From Pseudomonas putida (lineage in GTDB: Bacteria; Pseudomonadota; Gammaproteobacteria; Pseudomonadales; Pseudomonadaceae): a DNA stretch of 64,000 bases. The position numbers and the translations under genes are program-made. Shown in pieces: positions 39,666 to 49,555 of the stretch. Position 1 is the stretch's first letter, and every line of letters starts with the position of its first letter. The notes under the pieces were generated by a model. That model ran no database searches and was not told the origin of the DNA. It was given only the letters and a program-made list of their open reading frames with translations. The DNA lies in NCBI RefSeq assembly GCF_026625125.1, contig NZ_CP113097.1, positions 248,001-312,000 of the forward strand. The letters run 5' to 3'.

Positions 39666-40808
39666 ATGGCAGTTGCCTCCGGTGCCTATAAGAAAGCCCT
39701 CGAGGGTGGCCAGCAACCCAAGCAGGTGTTGGTCGAGATCGACCGGGTCACGAAAAAATTCGACGAAACCATCGCCGTAGACGATGTGTCGCTGGAAATC
39801 CGCAAAGGCGAAATCTTCGCCCTGCTGGGTGGCTCCGGTTCTGGCAAATCGACCTTGCTGCGCATGCTGGCCGGCTTCGAGCGCCCGACCGAAGGGCGGA
39901 TCTTTCTCGATGGCGTAGACATCACCGACATGCCGCCCTACGAGCGGCCGATCAACATGATGTTCCAGTCCTACGCGCTGTTCCCGCACATGACCGTGGC
40001 GCAGAACATCGCCTTCGGCTTGCAGCAGGACCGGATGCCCAAGGCCGAGATCGACGCCCGCGTGGCCGAGATGCTCAAGCTGGTGCACATGACCCAGTAC
40101 GCCAAGCGCAAGCCGCACCAGCTCTCCGGTGGTCAGCGTCAGCGTGTGGCCTTGGCCCGCTCGCTGGCCAAGCGCCCCAAGCTGTTGCTGCTCGATGAGC
40201 CCATGGGTGCACTGGACAAGAAACTGCGCTCGCAGATGCAGTTGGAACTGGTCGAGATCATCGAGCGCGTGGGCGTGACCTGCGTGATGGTGACCCACGA
40301 TCAGGAAGAGGCCATGACCATGGCCCAGCGCATCGCCATCATGCACCTGGGCTGGATTGCCCAGATCGGTTCGCCTGTGGATATCTATGAAACGCCTACC
40401 AGCCGCCTGGTGTGCGAGTTCATCGGTAACGTCAACTTGTTCGAGGGTGAAGTGATCGACGATGCCGAAGGCCATGCGCTGATCGCCTCGCCGGAACTCG
40501 AGCGCAAGATCTACGTTGGCCACGGTGTGTCCACTTCGGTCGAAGACAAGCACATTACCTACGCCCTGCGCCCGGAAAAAATGCTGGTCACGACCACGCA
40601 GCCGGATTTCGAGCACAACTGGTCGCGCGGCAAGGTCCATGACATCGCCTACCTGGGCGGCCACTCGGTGTTCTACGTCGAGCTGCCCAGCGGCAAGGTG
40701 GTCCAGTCTTTCGTCGCCAACGCCGAGCGCCAGGGCACCCGCCCGACCTGGGGCGATGAAGTGTACGTGTGGTGGGAAGACGACAGCGGCGTGGTACTGC
40801 GGTCATGA
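39666..40808 (+). CDS. spuF: polyamine ABC transporter ATP-binding protein
   Basis: This 380-residue ATPase has Walker A GGSGSGKST (about 58-66), Q-loop MMFQSYALFPHM, signature [13 protein letters not shown], Walker B LLLLDEPMGALD and switch His VTHDQEEA. The C-terminal TOBE region (about 290-380) is typical of PotA/PotG. The start at 39666 follows GGGAG; the upstream ATG at 39648 has no clear site. The stop overlaps spuG by ATGA, so ATPase and permease genes are coupled. Confidence 0.94.
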   Translation: MAVASGAYKKALEGGQQPKQVLVEIDRVTKKFDETIAVDDVSLEIRKGEIFALLGGSGSGKSTLLRMLAGFERPTEGRIFLDGVDITDMPPYERPINMMFQSYALFPHMTVAQNIAFGLQQDRMPKAEIDARVAEMLKLVHMTQYAKRKPHQLSGGQRQRVALARSLAKRPKLLLLDEPMGALDKKLRSQMQLELVEIIERVGVTCVMVTHDQEEAMTMAQRIAIMHLGWIAQIGSPVDIYETPTSRLVCEFIGNVNLFEGEVIDDAEGHALIASPELERKIYVGHGVSTSVEDKHITYALRPEKMLVTTTQPDFEHNWSRGKVHDIAYLGGHSVFYVELPSGKVVQSFVANAERQGTRPTWGDEVYVWWEDDSGVVLRS

Positions 40809-41725
40809 AACTGCGCAAGCTCAAGCGAGCCTTCCAGCGCCTTATCCCCGAGGGGCGGCACCTGGTGATCGGCGTGCCGTTCATCTGGCTGTTCCTGTTC
40901 TTCATGCTGCCGTTCTTCATCGTGCTGAAGATCAGCTTCGCCGAAGCCGACGTGGCGATCCCGCCGTATACCGAGATCTACAGCTACGTCGAAGACAAGG
41001 TGCAGCTGGTAATCAACCTGGCCAACTATGGCCTGTTGACCGACGATGAGCTGTACATCTCGGCCTATCTGGGCTCGTTGAAGATGGCCTTCATCAGCAC
41101 CGTGCTGTGCCTGCTGATCGGCTATCCGATGGCCTACGCGATCGCCAACGCACGCAAGGAAACCCAGACCGTGCTGCTGCTGCTGATCATGATGCCGACC
41201 TGGACCGCGATCCTGATCCGCGTCTATGCCTGGATGGGCATCCTCAGCAACAACGGCCTGCTCAACGGGTTCCTGATGTGGACCGGGCTGATCGACCAGC
41301 CGCTGCAGATCCTCAACACCAACCTGGCGGTGTATATCGGCGTGGTCTATTCGTACCTGCCGTTCATGATCCTGCCGCTGTTCGCCAACCTGGTGAAGCA
41401 CGATCAGAGCCTGCTCGAAGCCGCATCGGACCTGGGTTCGAGCACCTTCAACAGCTTCTGGAAGATCACCGTGCCGCTGTCGAAAAACGGCATCATCGCC
41501 GGCTGCATGCTGGTGTTCATCCCGGTGGTGGGCGAGTTCGTCATTCCTGAACTGCTGGGCGGCCCGGAAACCCTGATGATCGGTAAGGTGCTGTGGCAAG
41601 AGTTCTTCAACAACCGTGACTGGCCGGTGGCATCTGCCCTGGCGGTGGTGATGCTGGCGATCCTGATCGTACCGATCCTGCTGTTCAACCGCAGCCAGGC
41701 CAAAGAGATGGAGGGCAGGGCATGA
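40805..41725 (+). CDS. spuG: polyamine ABC transporter permease
   Basis: This 306-residue inner-membrane protein has about six TM helices (for example IGVPFIWLFLFFMLPFFIVL) and the permease EAA loop EAASDLGSSTFNSFWKITVP, which docks on SpuF. It belongs to the PotB/PotH type. The ATG at 40805 overlaps the spuF stop. The longer frame from 40769 lies within spuF and is not used. Confidence 0.94.
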   Translation: MKLRKLKRAFQRLIPEGRHLVIGVPFIWLFLFFMLPFFIVLKISFAEADVAIPPYTEIYSYVEDKVQLVINLANYGLLTDDELYISAYLGSLKMAFISTVLCLLIGYPMAYAIANARKETQTVLLLLIMMPTWTAILIRVYAWMGILSNNGLLNGFLMWTGLIDQPLQILNTNLAVYIGVVYSYLPFMILPLFANLVKHDQSLLEAASDLGSSTFNSFWKITVPLSKNGIIAGCMLVFIPVVGEFVIPELLGGPETLMIGKVLWQEFFNNRDWPVASALAVVMLAILIVPILLFNRSQAKEMEGRA

Positions 41726-42615
41726 AGCGCTTCAGTTTCTCCAAGCTGATGCTGGTGCTCGGCTTGCTGTTCATCTACCTGCCGATGCTGATCCTGGTGA
41801 TCTATTCGTTCAACGCCTCCAAGCTGGTAACGGTGTGGGGCGGCTGGTCGGTCAAGTGGTACGTCGGCCTGCTCGACAACACCCAGCTCATGGGCTCGGT
41901 GATGCGCTCACTGGAGATCGCCTGCTATACGGCGGTGGCGGCGGTGGCTTTGGGGACCCTGGCAGCCTTCGTGCTGACCCGGGTCACCCGCTTCAAGGGC
42001 CGCACGCTGTTCGGTGGCCTGGTCACTGCACCGCTGGTGATGCCTGAAGTAATCACAGGCCTGTCGCTGTTGCTGCTGTTCGTGGCCATGGCGCAGACGA
42101 TCGGCTGGCCGCAGGAGCGTGGCGTGGTCACCATCTGGATCGCCCACACCACGTTCTGTGCGGCCTATGTGGCAGTGGTGGTGTCGGCGCGCCTGCGAGA
42201 GCTGGACCTGTCGATCGAAGAAGCGGCCATGGACCTGGGCGCCAAGCCGTGGAAGGTGTTCTTCCTGATCACCATCCCGATGATTGCGCCGTCGCTGGCG
42301 GCGGGTGGCATGATGTCGTTCGCCCTGTCGCTGGATGACCTGGTACTGGCGAGCTTCGTTTCCGGGCCTGGTTCGACCACCTTGCCGATGGAAGTATTCT
42401 CCGCTGTACGCCTGGGCGTGAAGCCGGAGATCAACGCTGTGGCCAGCCTGATCCTGCTGTCGGTGTCGTTGGTGACCTTCATGGTCTGGTACTTCAGCCG
42501 CCGCGCCGAAGAGCACCGCCGCAAGGCGATTCAGCAGGCGATCGAAGAGGGGGCTGCTGCCAACGTTTCGCAGCCGCAGATCAAGCGCCCGACGGCCACC
42601 GCTGCGTCGGCCTGA
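41722..42615 (+). CDS. spuH: polyamine ABC transporter permease, second subunit
   Basis: This 297-residue inner-membrane protein has about six TM helices and the EAA loop EAAMDLGAKPWKVFFLITIP. It is of the PotC/PotI type and forms the heterodimeric channel with SpuG. It is coupled to spuG by ATGA. The C-terminal cytoplasmic tail (RRAEEHRRKAIQQAIEEGAA) is longer than in E. coli PotC. It is the last gene of the spu operon; a REP-like region follows. Confidence 0.94.
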   Translation: MKRFSFSKLMLVLGLLFIYLPMLILVIYSFNASKLVTVWGGWSVKWYVGLLDNTQLMGSVMRSLEIACYTAVAAVALGTLAAFVLTRVTRFKGRTLFGGLVTAPLVMPEVITGLSLLLLFVAMAQTIGWPQERGVVTIWIAHTTFCAAYVAVVVSARLRELDLSIEEAAMDLGAKPWKVFFLITIPMIAPSLAAGGMMSFALSLDDLVLASFVSGPGSTTLPMEVFSAVRLGVKPEINAVASLILLSVSLVTFMVWYFSRRAEEHRRKAIQQAIEEGAAANVSQPQIKRPTATAASA

Positions 42616-42626
42616 GTGCGCTAGCT

Positions 42627-42710
42627 CCGGCCGGGCCCGCTTCCAGAGGAACGGTGCACGCCGCAAGGGCTGCATCAGTCCAGTGGGAGCGGGCTTGCTT
42701 CAGGGCCCGC
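42627..42710. repeat. degenerate REP pair after spuH
   Basis: gccgggcccgcttcca and gtgggagcgggcttgc are inverted relatives of the common Pseudomonas REP (gtgggagcgggcttgc...). They lie in the 203 bp between spuH and the efflux operon. Confidence 0.55.
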
Positions 42711-42818
42711 CTCCGCGCCATGGCCGCCCAACTGACCCTGGTCAGTGTTTTTTCTGAACCCTGATCTACGCTAACAGTCGCATCCCACGAATCATTTGCG
42801 CGCAAGCTAGGAGCCTGC

Positions 42819-43907
42819 ATGAGGGTGACGCGTTCACTGTTGGTTGTAGGCTTGGGGCTGCTAGGCCTGCTGACAGGTTGCAGCAAGGAAGAGGCGCCCG
42901 AGGTTTTGCCACGGGTGGGGGTACTGCAGGTCCAACCCACTGACTTCGCCGCCAGGGTCACCTTGACCGGTGATGTGCAGGCGCGTGTGCAGACCGATCT
43001 TTCGTTTCGCGTGGGTGGCAAGATCATCTCGCGCAGCGTTGACGTGGGCGATCACGTGAAGGCCAACCAGGTGCTGGCCCGGCTGGACCCCAAAGACCTG
43101 CAGAACAATGTCGATTCGGCCAAGGCCGAGGTGTTCGCCGCTCAGGCGCGCGTCACCCAAACCAGCGCGGCCTTCGTCCGCCAGCAAAAGCTCTTGCCCA
43201 AGGGCTACACCAGCCAGAGCGAATATGACGCCGCCGAAGCGTCGCTGCGCAGCAACCAGAGCGCGCTCAAGGCGGCCCAGGCGCAACTGGCCAATGCCCA
43301 GGAGCAACTGAGCTATACCGCCTTGGTGTCAGAGGCCGATGGGGTGATCACCGAGCGCCAGGCCGAGGTCGGTCAGGTGGTCCAGGCGACCATGCCGATA
43401 TTCAGCCTTGCGCGTGATGGCGACCGCGATGCTGTCTTCAATGTCTACGAGTCCCTGCTGGTGGCGCCGCCGAGCGACGCCGGTGTAATGGTCAGCCTGC
43501 TCGACGACCCCAAGGTCCAGGCACAAGGCTTTGTCCGGGAAATTACCCCGACCGTATCGGCGCAGAGCGGCACGGTCCAGGTCAAGGTGGGCCTGCGTGA
43601 TGTGCCTGCGGCCATGCTCCTGGGTTCACCGGTTACCGCCACGGCCAACACGCAAGGGCGGCCGAGCATCGAATTGCCCTGGTCGGCACTGACCAAGGCG
43701 TTGCATGAGCCTGCGGTGTGGGTGGTCGGCGAAGGCGACAAGGTTGAGCTGCGCAAAGTCCAGGTAGCCCGTTACCTCACCGGCAAGGTTGTCATTGCCC
43801 AAGGCATACAAGGCGGGGAGACGGTAGTCGTCAGCGGTGGCCAGTTGCTGCATCCCGGTATGCAGGTCGAGAAAATCGATGCCCAGGACGGAGGCGCCGC
43901 GCCATGA
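42819..43907 (+). CDS. RND efflux periplasmic adaptor lipoprotein (TriA-like)
   Basis: This 362-residue protein has lipobox LLTGC (Cys about 21), so it is anchored to the inner membrane. It shows a membrane-fusion-protein layout: a lipoyl half-motif (SFRVGGKIISRSVDVGDHVK), an alpha-helical hairpin (about 85-150, rich in Ala/Gln), the second lipoyl half (GVITERQAEVGQVV) and beta-barrel/MP domains. Two adaptor genes in a row followed by one pump is the arrangement of TriABC in P. aeruginosa (triclosan efflux). ATGA overlap with the next gene. The outer-membrane channel is not in the window. Confidence 0.88.
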   Translation: MRVTRSLLVVGLGLLGLLTGCSKEEAPEVLPRVGVLQVQPTDFAARVTLTGDVQARVQTDLSFRVGGKIISRSVDVGDHVKANQVLARLDPKDLQNNVDSAKAEVFAAQARVTQTSAAFVRQQKLLPKGYTSQSEYDAAEASLRSNQSALKAAQAQLANAQEQLSYTALVSEADGVITERQAEVGQVVQATMPIFSLARDGDRDAVFNVYESLLVAPPSDAGVMVSLLDDPKVQAQGFVREITPTVSAQSGTVQVKVGLRDVPAAMLLGSPVTATANTQGRPSIELPWSALTKALHEPAVWVVGEGDKVELRKVQVARYLTGKVVIAQGIQGGETVVVSGGQLLHPGMQVEKIDAQDGGAAP

Positions 43908-44971
43908 ACAAAGTACTGTTGCTGTGTGCGGCAGGCTTGCTGTTGACGGCCTGTGGCAGTGAGGAAGAACAGCCTGAAGCCGTGCGCCCTGTGCTGTCGA
44001 CCGTGGTCGAAGCCCAGGCGCAGTCGCAGCTTGGCCGCTTCGCCGGCACCATCCAGGCACGCTATGAAAGCACCCTGGGCTTCCGGGTGGCCGGGCGCAT
44101 TGCCCGGCGCTGGCTGGATGTGGGGGCACAGGTAAAGCCGGGCGACACGCTTGCCACCCTTGACCCCACCGACCAGCAGAACCAGCTGCGCGCTGCCGAA
44201 GGCGACCTGGCCAGGGTCCAGGCGCAATGGATCAACGCCCAGGCCAATGCCCGCCGGCAACAGCAGCTGTATGACCGCGGCGTCGGCGCCCAGGCCCAGT
44301 TGGACATTGCCCAGACCGACCTGAAAACCACCGGCGCGAGCCTGGAGCAAGCGCGCTCGGCGGTCAGCCAGGCGCGTGACCAGCTCGATTACAGCACCCT
44401 GCGCAGCGACCATTCGGCGGTGATCACGGCGTGGCAGGCAGAGGCCGGGCAGACGGTCACCGCCGGCCAGGCGGTGGTCACGCTGGCGCGACCAGACATC
44501 AAGGAAGCGGTGATCGACCTGCCCATCGGCATTGCCGAGCAGCTGACCAAGGACCTGACGTTCACGGTCGCCTCGCAACTGGACAACAGCATCAATACCA
44601 CCGCCACGCTGCGTGAACTGGAACCCCAGGCCGATGCCGCGACGCGCACCCGGCGTGCCCGCCTGACCCTTGCCAGCACTCCCGATGCCTTCCACCTGGG
44701 CACCGCGATCAGTGTCACCTTGACCTCGGCGATCACCCCGCGCAGCGAGCTGCCGCTGAGCGCGCTGCTCGAGCGTGATGGCAAGACCCAGGTATGGGTC
44801 ATCGATCCGCAGCAAAAAACCGTCGCTACCCGTGACGTCGCCCTGCTGGAACGCTCCGCCGACAGTATCGTGCTGGCCTCTGGAGTGCAGCCTGGTGAGC
44901 GGGTGGTCACTGCCGGTGTCAACAGCCTCAAGCCTGGCCAGAAGGTCACCTTCGACGAGGAAGCGCAATGA
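43904..44971 (+). CDS. RND efflux periplasmic adaptor lipoprotein, second copy (TriB-like)
   Basis: This 355-residue protein has lipobox LLLTAC (Cys17) and the same MFP layout: GFRVAGRIARRWLDVGAQVK, hairpin helices with RRQQQLYDRG, the lipoyl half SAVITAWQAEAGQTV and a C-terminal MP domain. It is distinct in sequence from the first adaptor. In TriABC both adaptors are needed and form mixed hexamers, which may hold here (inference). It overlaps the upstream and downstream genes by ATGA. Confidence 0.88.
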   Translation: MNKVLLLCAAGLLLTACGSEEEQPEAVRPVLSTVVEAQAQSQLGRFAGTIQARYESTLGFRVAGRIARRWLDVGAQVKPGDTLATLDPTDQQNQLRAAEGDLARVQAQWINAQANARRQQQLYDRGVGAQAQLDIAQTDLKTTGASLEQARSAVSQARDQLDYSTLRSDHSAVITAWQAEAGQTVTAGQAVVTLARPDIKEAVIDLPIGIAEQLTKDLTFTVASQLDNSINTTATLRELEPQADAATRTRRARLTLASTPDAFHLGTAISVTLTSAITPRSELPLSALLERDGKTQVWVIDPQQKTVATRDVALLERSADSIVLASGVQPGERVVTAGVNSLKPGQKVTFDEEAQ

Positions 44972-47900
44972 AAGGAAGCTTCAACCTGTCCGACTGGGCG
45001 TTGCGCCATCAATCTTTCGTCTGGTACCTGATGTTCGTCGGCCTGCTGATGGGGATTTTTTCCTACTTCAACCTTGGCCGCGAAGAAGACCCGTCGTTCA
45101 CCATCAAAACCATGGTGATCCAGACCCGCTGGCCGGGCGCGACCCAGGATGAAACCCTGTACCAGGTCACCGACCGCATCGAGAAAAAGCTCGAGGAGCT
45201 GGACTCCCTCGACTACACCAAGAGCTATACCCGCCCGGGTGAGTCGACCGTCTACGTCTACCTGCGAGACACCACCAAAGCCGCCGACATCCCGCAAATC
45301 TGGTACCAGGTGCGCAAGAAGATCCAGGACATTCGCGGCGAATTCCCCCAAGGTATCCAGGGCCCAGGGTTCAACGACGAGTTCGGCGATGTCTTCGGCT
45401 CGATCTACGCGTTCACCGCAGATGGCTTGACCTTGCGCCAGTTGCGCGATTACGTGGAGCAGGCCCGTGCCGAGGTGCGCGAGGTCCCCAATATCGGCAA
45501 GATCGAGCTGGTCGGCACCCAGGATGAGGTGCTCTACCTGAACTTTTCCACGCGCAAACTGGCCGCGCTGGGCATTGACCAGCGCCAGGTCATGCAGGCC
45601 CTGCAGCAACAGAACGCGGTAACGCCGGCCGGGGTGATCGAAGCAGGCCCAGAGCGGATTTCGGTGCGCACCACCGGGCAGTTCGCCTCAGAGAAAGACC
45701 TGCAAACCGTCAACCTGCGCATCAATGACCGCTTCTTCCGCCTGGCCGATATCGCCGATATCGAGCGCGGCTATGTCGACCCGCCGTCACCGATGTTCCG
45801 TTACAACGGCCAGACCGCGATTGGCCTGGCCATCGGCATGAAGGCCGGCGGCAACATCCAGGTATTCGGCGCCGCACTCAAGAAGAAGATGGACAGCATC
45901 GTCAACGACCTGCCCGTTGGCGTAGGCGTTCATACCGTGTCCGACCAGGCGGTGGTGGTGAAAGAGGCGGTTGGGGGCTTCACCAGCGCGCTGTTCGAGG
46001 CCGTGATAATTGTACTGGCAGTGAGTTTCGTCAGCCTTGGCGTGCGAGCAGGGCTGGTGGTGGCCTGCTCGATCCCGCTGGTGCTGGCCATGGTCTTCGT
46101 GTTCATGGAGTACAGCGGCATCACCATGCAGCGGATCTCGCTCGGCGCGCTGATCATCGCGCTGGGCCTGCTGGTGGATGATGCGATGATCACCGTCGAG
46201 GTCATGGTCACACGCCTTGAGATGGGCGAGAGCAAGGAACAGGCTGCGACCTTCGCCTATACCTCGACCGCGTTCCCGATGCTCACCGGTACCCTTGTGA
46301 CCGTCGCCGGCTTCGTGCCGATCGGCCTCAATGCCAGTTCTGCAGGCGAGTACACCTATACCCTGTTCGCGGTGATTGCCGTGGCGCTTATCGTGTCCTG
46401 GGTGGTGGCGGTGTTCTTCGCGCCCGTGCTTGGCGTGCATATTCTCAAGAGCGACAAGCTCAAGGGCCATGACGCGGAACCTGGCCGCGTCGGGCGAGCG
46501 TTCGAAGGTGGGTTGCTGTGGTGCATGCGTCACCGCTGGCTGACCATCGTCGGCACCATCCTGCTGTTCGCCCTGGCGCTGTTCAGCATGCGCTTTGTGC
46601 AGAACCAGTTCTTCCCGTCCTCGGACCGTCCGGAAATCCTCGTCGACCTCAACCTGCCGCAGAATGCCTCGATAGAGGAGACGCGCAAGGTGGTCGATCG
46701 CCTGGAGGCGAAGATCAAGGATGACCCTGACATGGTGAGCTGGAGCACCTACATCGGCCAGGGCGCCATCCGTTTCTATCTGCCGCTGGATCAGCAACTG
46801 CAGAACCCGTACTACGCCCAGCTGGTCATCGTCAGCAAAGGCTTGGAGGAGCGTGCAGGCATGATGGCGCGCCTGCAGAAGCTGTTGCACGAAGAGTTCG
46901 TCGGCATCGGCACCAACGTGCAGTCGCTGGAAATGGGCCCGCCGGTAGGGCGGCCGATCCAGTATCGGGTCAGCGGCAAGGACATCGACCAGGTGCGCAA
47001 GCATGCGATCGATCTCGCCACCCTGCTCAATACCAATGAACACATCGGCGAGATGATCTACGACTGGAACGAGCCGGGTAAGGTGCTGCGCATAGAAATC
47101 GCACAAGACAAGGCGCGCCAGCTCGGGCTGTCGTCCGAGGACGTGGCCAATGTGATGAACAGCATCGTCAGCGGCGCGCCGGTCACCGAGGTCAACGACA
47201 ACATCTACCTGGTGGACGTGATCGCCCGTGCGGTGGACAGCGAGAGGGGCTCACCAGACACCCTGCAGAACCTGCAGATCGTCACGCCCAGCGGCACGTC
47301 GATACCCTTGCTGGCGTTCGCCACGGTGCGCTACGAGCTGGAGCAGCCACTGGTATGGCGCCGCGACCGCAAACCTACCATCACCATCAAGGCATCGGTC
47401 AACGGCGACATCCAGCCTACCGACCTGGTCGCGCAGCTCAAGCCGAAGATCGACGAGTTCGCCAGCCAGTTGCCTGTCGGTTACGAGGTGGCCACAGGTG
47501 GTACGGTGGAGGAGAGCAGCAAGGCACAAGGGCCGATTGCCAAGGTCATCCCGCTGATGCTGTTCCTCATGGCGACGTTCCTGATGATCCAGCTGCACAG
47601 TGTGCAGAAGCTGTTCCTGGTGGTCAGCGTGGCGCCGCTGGGGTTGATCGGTGTGGTCGTGGCACTGGTGCCGACGGGCACGCCCATGGGCTTCGTGGCG
47701 ATTCTCGGGATACTCGCGCTGGCGGGGATCATCATTCGTAACTCGGTCATTCTGGTGACCCAGATCGATGAGTTCGAAGCGCAGGGCTATTCACCCTGGG
47801 ATGCGGTGCTCGAAGCCACCAACCACCGTCGCAGGCCGATCTTGCTGACTGCCGCAGCGGCGAGCCTGGGCATGATCCCGATCGCTCGTGAGGTGTTCTG

Positions 47901-48033
47901 GGGGCCGATGGCCTACGCCATGATTGGCGGCATCATCAGCGCAACGCTGCTGACGCTGCTGTTCCTGCCGGCGCTTTACGTGGCCTGGTACAAGATCCGC
48001 GAGCCAGAGCACAGCGAAGAACCTGCGGCATGA
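44968..48033 (+). CDS. RND efflux pump inner-membrane transporter (TriC-like)
   Basis: This 1021-residue transporter has 12 TM helices in the RND layout: TM1 (about 18-38), a large periplasmic loop, TM2-6 (about 335-500), TM7, a second loop and TM8-12. The proton-relay pair appears as LLVDDAMITVEV in TM4, and the TM10 polar site as IIIRNSVILVTQ. It exports hydrophobic compounds with the two adaptors upstream. Substrate is inferred only from the TriC-like operon structure. No repressor gene is adjacent. Confidence 0.92.
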   Translation: MKGSFNLSDWALRHQSFVWYLMFVGLLMGIFSYFNLGREEDPSFTIKTMVIQTRWPGATQDETLYQVTDRIEKKLEELDSLDYTKSYTRPGESTVYVYLRDTTKAADIPQIWYQVRKKIQDIRGEFPQGIQGPGFNDEFGDVFGSIYAFTADGLTLRQLRDYVEQARAEVREVPNIGKIELVGTQDEVLYLNFSTRKLAALGIDQRQVMQALQQQNAVTPAGVIEAGPERISVRTTGQFASEKDLQTVNLRINDRFFRLADIADIERGYVDPPSPMFRYNGQTAIGLAIGMKAGGNIQVFGAALKKKMDSIVNDLPVGVGVHTVSDQAVVVKEAVGGFTSALFEAVIIVLAVSFVSLGVRAGLVVACSIPLVLAMVFVFMEYSGITMQRISLGALIIALGLLVDDAMITVEVMVTRLEMGESKEQAATFAYTSTAFPMLTGTLVTVAGFVPIGLNASSAGEYTYTLFAVIAVALIVSWVVAVFFAPVLGVHILKSDKLKGHDAEPGRVGRAFEGGLLWCMRHRWLTIVGTILLFALALFSMRFVQNQFFPSSDRPEILVDLNLPQNASIEETRKVVDRLEAKIKDDPDMVSWSTYIGQGAIRFYLPLDQQLQNPYYAQLVIVSKGLEERAGMMARLQKLLHEEFVGIGTNVQSLEMGPPVGRPIQYRVSGKDIDQVRKHAIDLATLLNTNEHIGEMIYDWNEPGKVLRIEIAQDKARQLGLSSEDVANVMNSIVSGAPVTEVNDNIYLVDVIARAVDSERGSPDTLQNLQIVTPSGTSIPLLAFATVRYELEQPLVWRRDRKPTITIKASVNGDIQPTDLVAQLKPKIDEFASQLPVGYEVATGGTVEESSKAQGPIAKVIPLMLFLMATFLMIQLHSVQKLFLVVSVAPLGLIGVVVALVPTGTPMGFVAILGILALAGIIIRNSVILVTQIDEFEAQGYSPWDAVLEATNHRRRPILLTAAAASLGMIPIAREVFWGPMAYAMIGGIISATLLTLLFLPALYVAWYKIREPEHSEEPAA

Positions 48034-48039
48034 GGTTTG

Positions 48040-48065
48040 TGGGGGTTGGGCACGACAGCCCCCAT
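48040..48065 (+). terminator. hairpin after the RND operon
   Basis: TGGGGG and CCCCCA flank a 13 nt loop a few bases after the pump stop codon. There is no U-tract, so the termination call is tentative. Confidence 0.4.
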
Positions 48066-48092
48066 GAATGCTCCGAACCATTACTTGAAAAT

Positions 48093-48148
48093 GGTTATAT
48101 AAAAATTCTTAAAGAGTATTTTTAAGAATAACCGCGCCTGTCTATGAT
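48093..48148 (+). promoter_or_regulatory. CysB-site-like AT-rich inverted repeat and promoter of oscA-sbp
   Basis: TTCTTAAA (48106-48113) and TTTAAGAA (48121-48128) are perfect inverted arms, nested inside GGTTAT...ATAACC (48093-48133). A -10-like TATGAT lies at 48143-48148. LysR-type CysB activates sulfur genes from AT-rich sites upstream of -35. The same TTTAAGAA recurs upstream of tonB (52481). CysB binding is inference. Confidence 0.55.
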
Positions 48149-48216
48149 CGCTCCCAAGCCAGGCGCAATCCCCTTCCAATACTTCTGCCCGGCACCTCAC
48201 TCACAGGAGAGCGAGC

Positions 48217-48399
48217 ATGAGTGCATCAGTGCGCAGCATCGACGGTCAGGACGAAGCCACCATTTTGCGTGAGATCCAGAGCGCCCTGCGCGATCTGCGT
48301 TTCGGTGCGGTGGAAATTACCGTGCACAACGCTCAGGTCGTGCAGATCGAGCGCAAGGAGAAGTTCCGCCTGCAACAGCCCGGCAACAAACCCAGCTGA
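48217..48399 (+). CDS. oscA: YezD/OscA-family small protein
   Basis: This 60-residue protein reads DEATILREIQSALRDLRFGA and VEITVHNAQVVQIERKEKF (shown in parts), the DUF2292/YezD fold of one helix and three strands. Pseudomonas OscA is needed to use organosulfur compounds as sulfur sources and sits before sbp, as here. The biochemical role is unknown. A GGAGAG precedes the ATG. sbp follows after 48 bp, suggesting cotranscription. Confidence 0.88.
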   Translation: MSASVRSIDGQDEATILREIQSALRDLRFGAVEITVHNAQVVQIERKEKFRLQQPGNKPS

Positions 48400-48447
48400 T
48401 CACGCACCACACACAAAATTAGAAAAATGCCAATCGGGAGCTTCACC

Positions 48448-49455
48448 ATGTCCATCCGCCGTTATGCACTCGCCGCTTTGGCCAGTGCTGTTTTTGCCGG
48501 TTCCGCCATCGCCAAGGACTACGAACTGCTGAACGTGTCCTACGACCCGACCCGTGAGCTGTATCAGCAATACAATGCTGAATTCATCAAGCATTGGCAG
48601 CAGTCGCACCCGGACGACAAAGTGAAGATCCAGCAGTCCCATGGCGGCTCGGGCAAACAGGCCCGCGCGGTAATCGACGGCCTGCGCGCCGACGTGGTGA
48701 CCCTGGCCCTGGCGGGTGACATCGACGAGATCGCCAAGCTGGGCAAGGCCTTGCCGGAGGACTGGCAGAAGCGCCTGCCGGACGCCAGCACCCCGTACAC
48801 CTCGACCATCGTGTTCCTGGTGCGCAAGGGCAACCCGAAAGGCATCAAGGACTGGGGTGACCTGATCAAGAAGGACGTTTCGGTCATTACCCCCAACCCT
48901 AAAACCTCCGGTGGCGCGCGCTGGAACTTCCTCGCTGCCTGGGCCTACGGCCTGAAGCAAGGCGGCAGCGAAGCCAAAGCCAAGGAGTACGTGCAGGAGC
49001 TGTTCAAGCACGTGCCGATTCTGGATACCGGTGCCCGTGGCTCGACCATCACGTTCGTCAACAACGGCCAGGGTGATGTGCTGCTGGCCTGGGAAAACGA
49101 AGCTTTCCTGGCGCTGAAGGAGGACGGCGGGGCCGACAAGTTCGAAATCGTCGTGCCTTCGCTGTCGATCCTGGCAGAACCCCCTGTGGCGGTGGTCGAC
49201 AAGAACGCTCAGAAGAAGGGTAATGAACAGATCGCCGAGGCGTACCTCAAGCACCTGTACAGCCCGGCTGGCCAGAAAATCGCTGCCGAAAACTTCTACC
49301 GCCCACGTGACGCGAAGGTCGCAGCCGAATTCGGCAAGCAATTCCCGAAACTGGATCTGGTAACCATCGACAAGGACTTCGGTGGCTGGAAGACGGCACA
49401 GCCCAAATTCTTCAATGATGGCGGTGTGTTCGACCAGATCTATCAGGCGCAATAA
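48448..49455 (+). CDS. sbp: periplasmic sulfate-binding protein
   Basis: This 335-residue protein has a signal peptide ([20 protein letters not shown], cleaved after AIA) and the Sbp/CysP sulfate-binding fold: [17 protein letters not shown], the anion-binding [12 protein letters not shown] and [15 protein letters not shown]. It delivers sulfate or thiosulfate to CysTWA. The ATG at 48448 has GGGAG upstream and gives the signal peptide; an ATG at 48427 adds seven residues. A hairpin follows. Confidence 0.94.
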   Translation: MSIRRYALAALASAVFAGSAIAKDYELLNVSYDPTRELYQQYNAEFIKHWQQSHPDDKVKIQQSHGGSGKQARAVIDGLRADVVTLALAGDIDEIAKLGKALPEDWQKRLPDASTPYTSTIVFLVRKGNPKGIKDWGDLIKKDVSVITPNPKTSGGARWNFLAAWAYGLKQGGSEAKAKEYVQELFKHVPILDTGARGSTITFVNNGQGDVLLAWENEAFLALKEDGGADKFEIVVPSLSILAEPPVAVVDKNAQKKGNEQIAEAYLKHLYSPAGQKIAAENFYRPRDAKVAAEFGKQFPKLDLVTIDKDFGGWKTAQPKFFNDGGVFDQIYQAQ

Positions 49456-49472
49456 ACGGCCATGGAACAGCG

Positions 49473-49489
49473 GGGCCGCCTTGCGGCCC
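49473..49489 (+). repeat. hairpin at sbp-cysT junction
   Basis: GGGCCGC and GCGGCCC form a perfect stem around CTT, 18 bp after sbp. Like the hairpins after the spu binding-protein genes, it may stabilise the sbp message relative to the permease genes. Confidence 0.6.
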
Positions 49490-49555
49490 AGGATTCACAA
49501 GCTTGCACCAGCCTGGCATGACTGCCGGGCTTGGTGCGTTCAACCAGGGATCTTT

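Noticed and set aside
45787..47106. 439-codon frame antisense to the RND pump gene
   Set aside because: His/Asp/Gly-rich mirror frame without recognisable domain or ribosome site.
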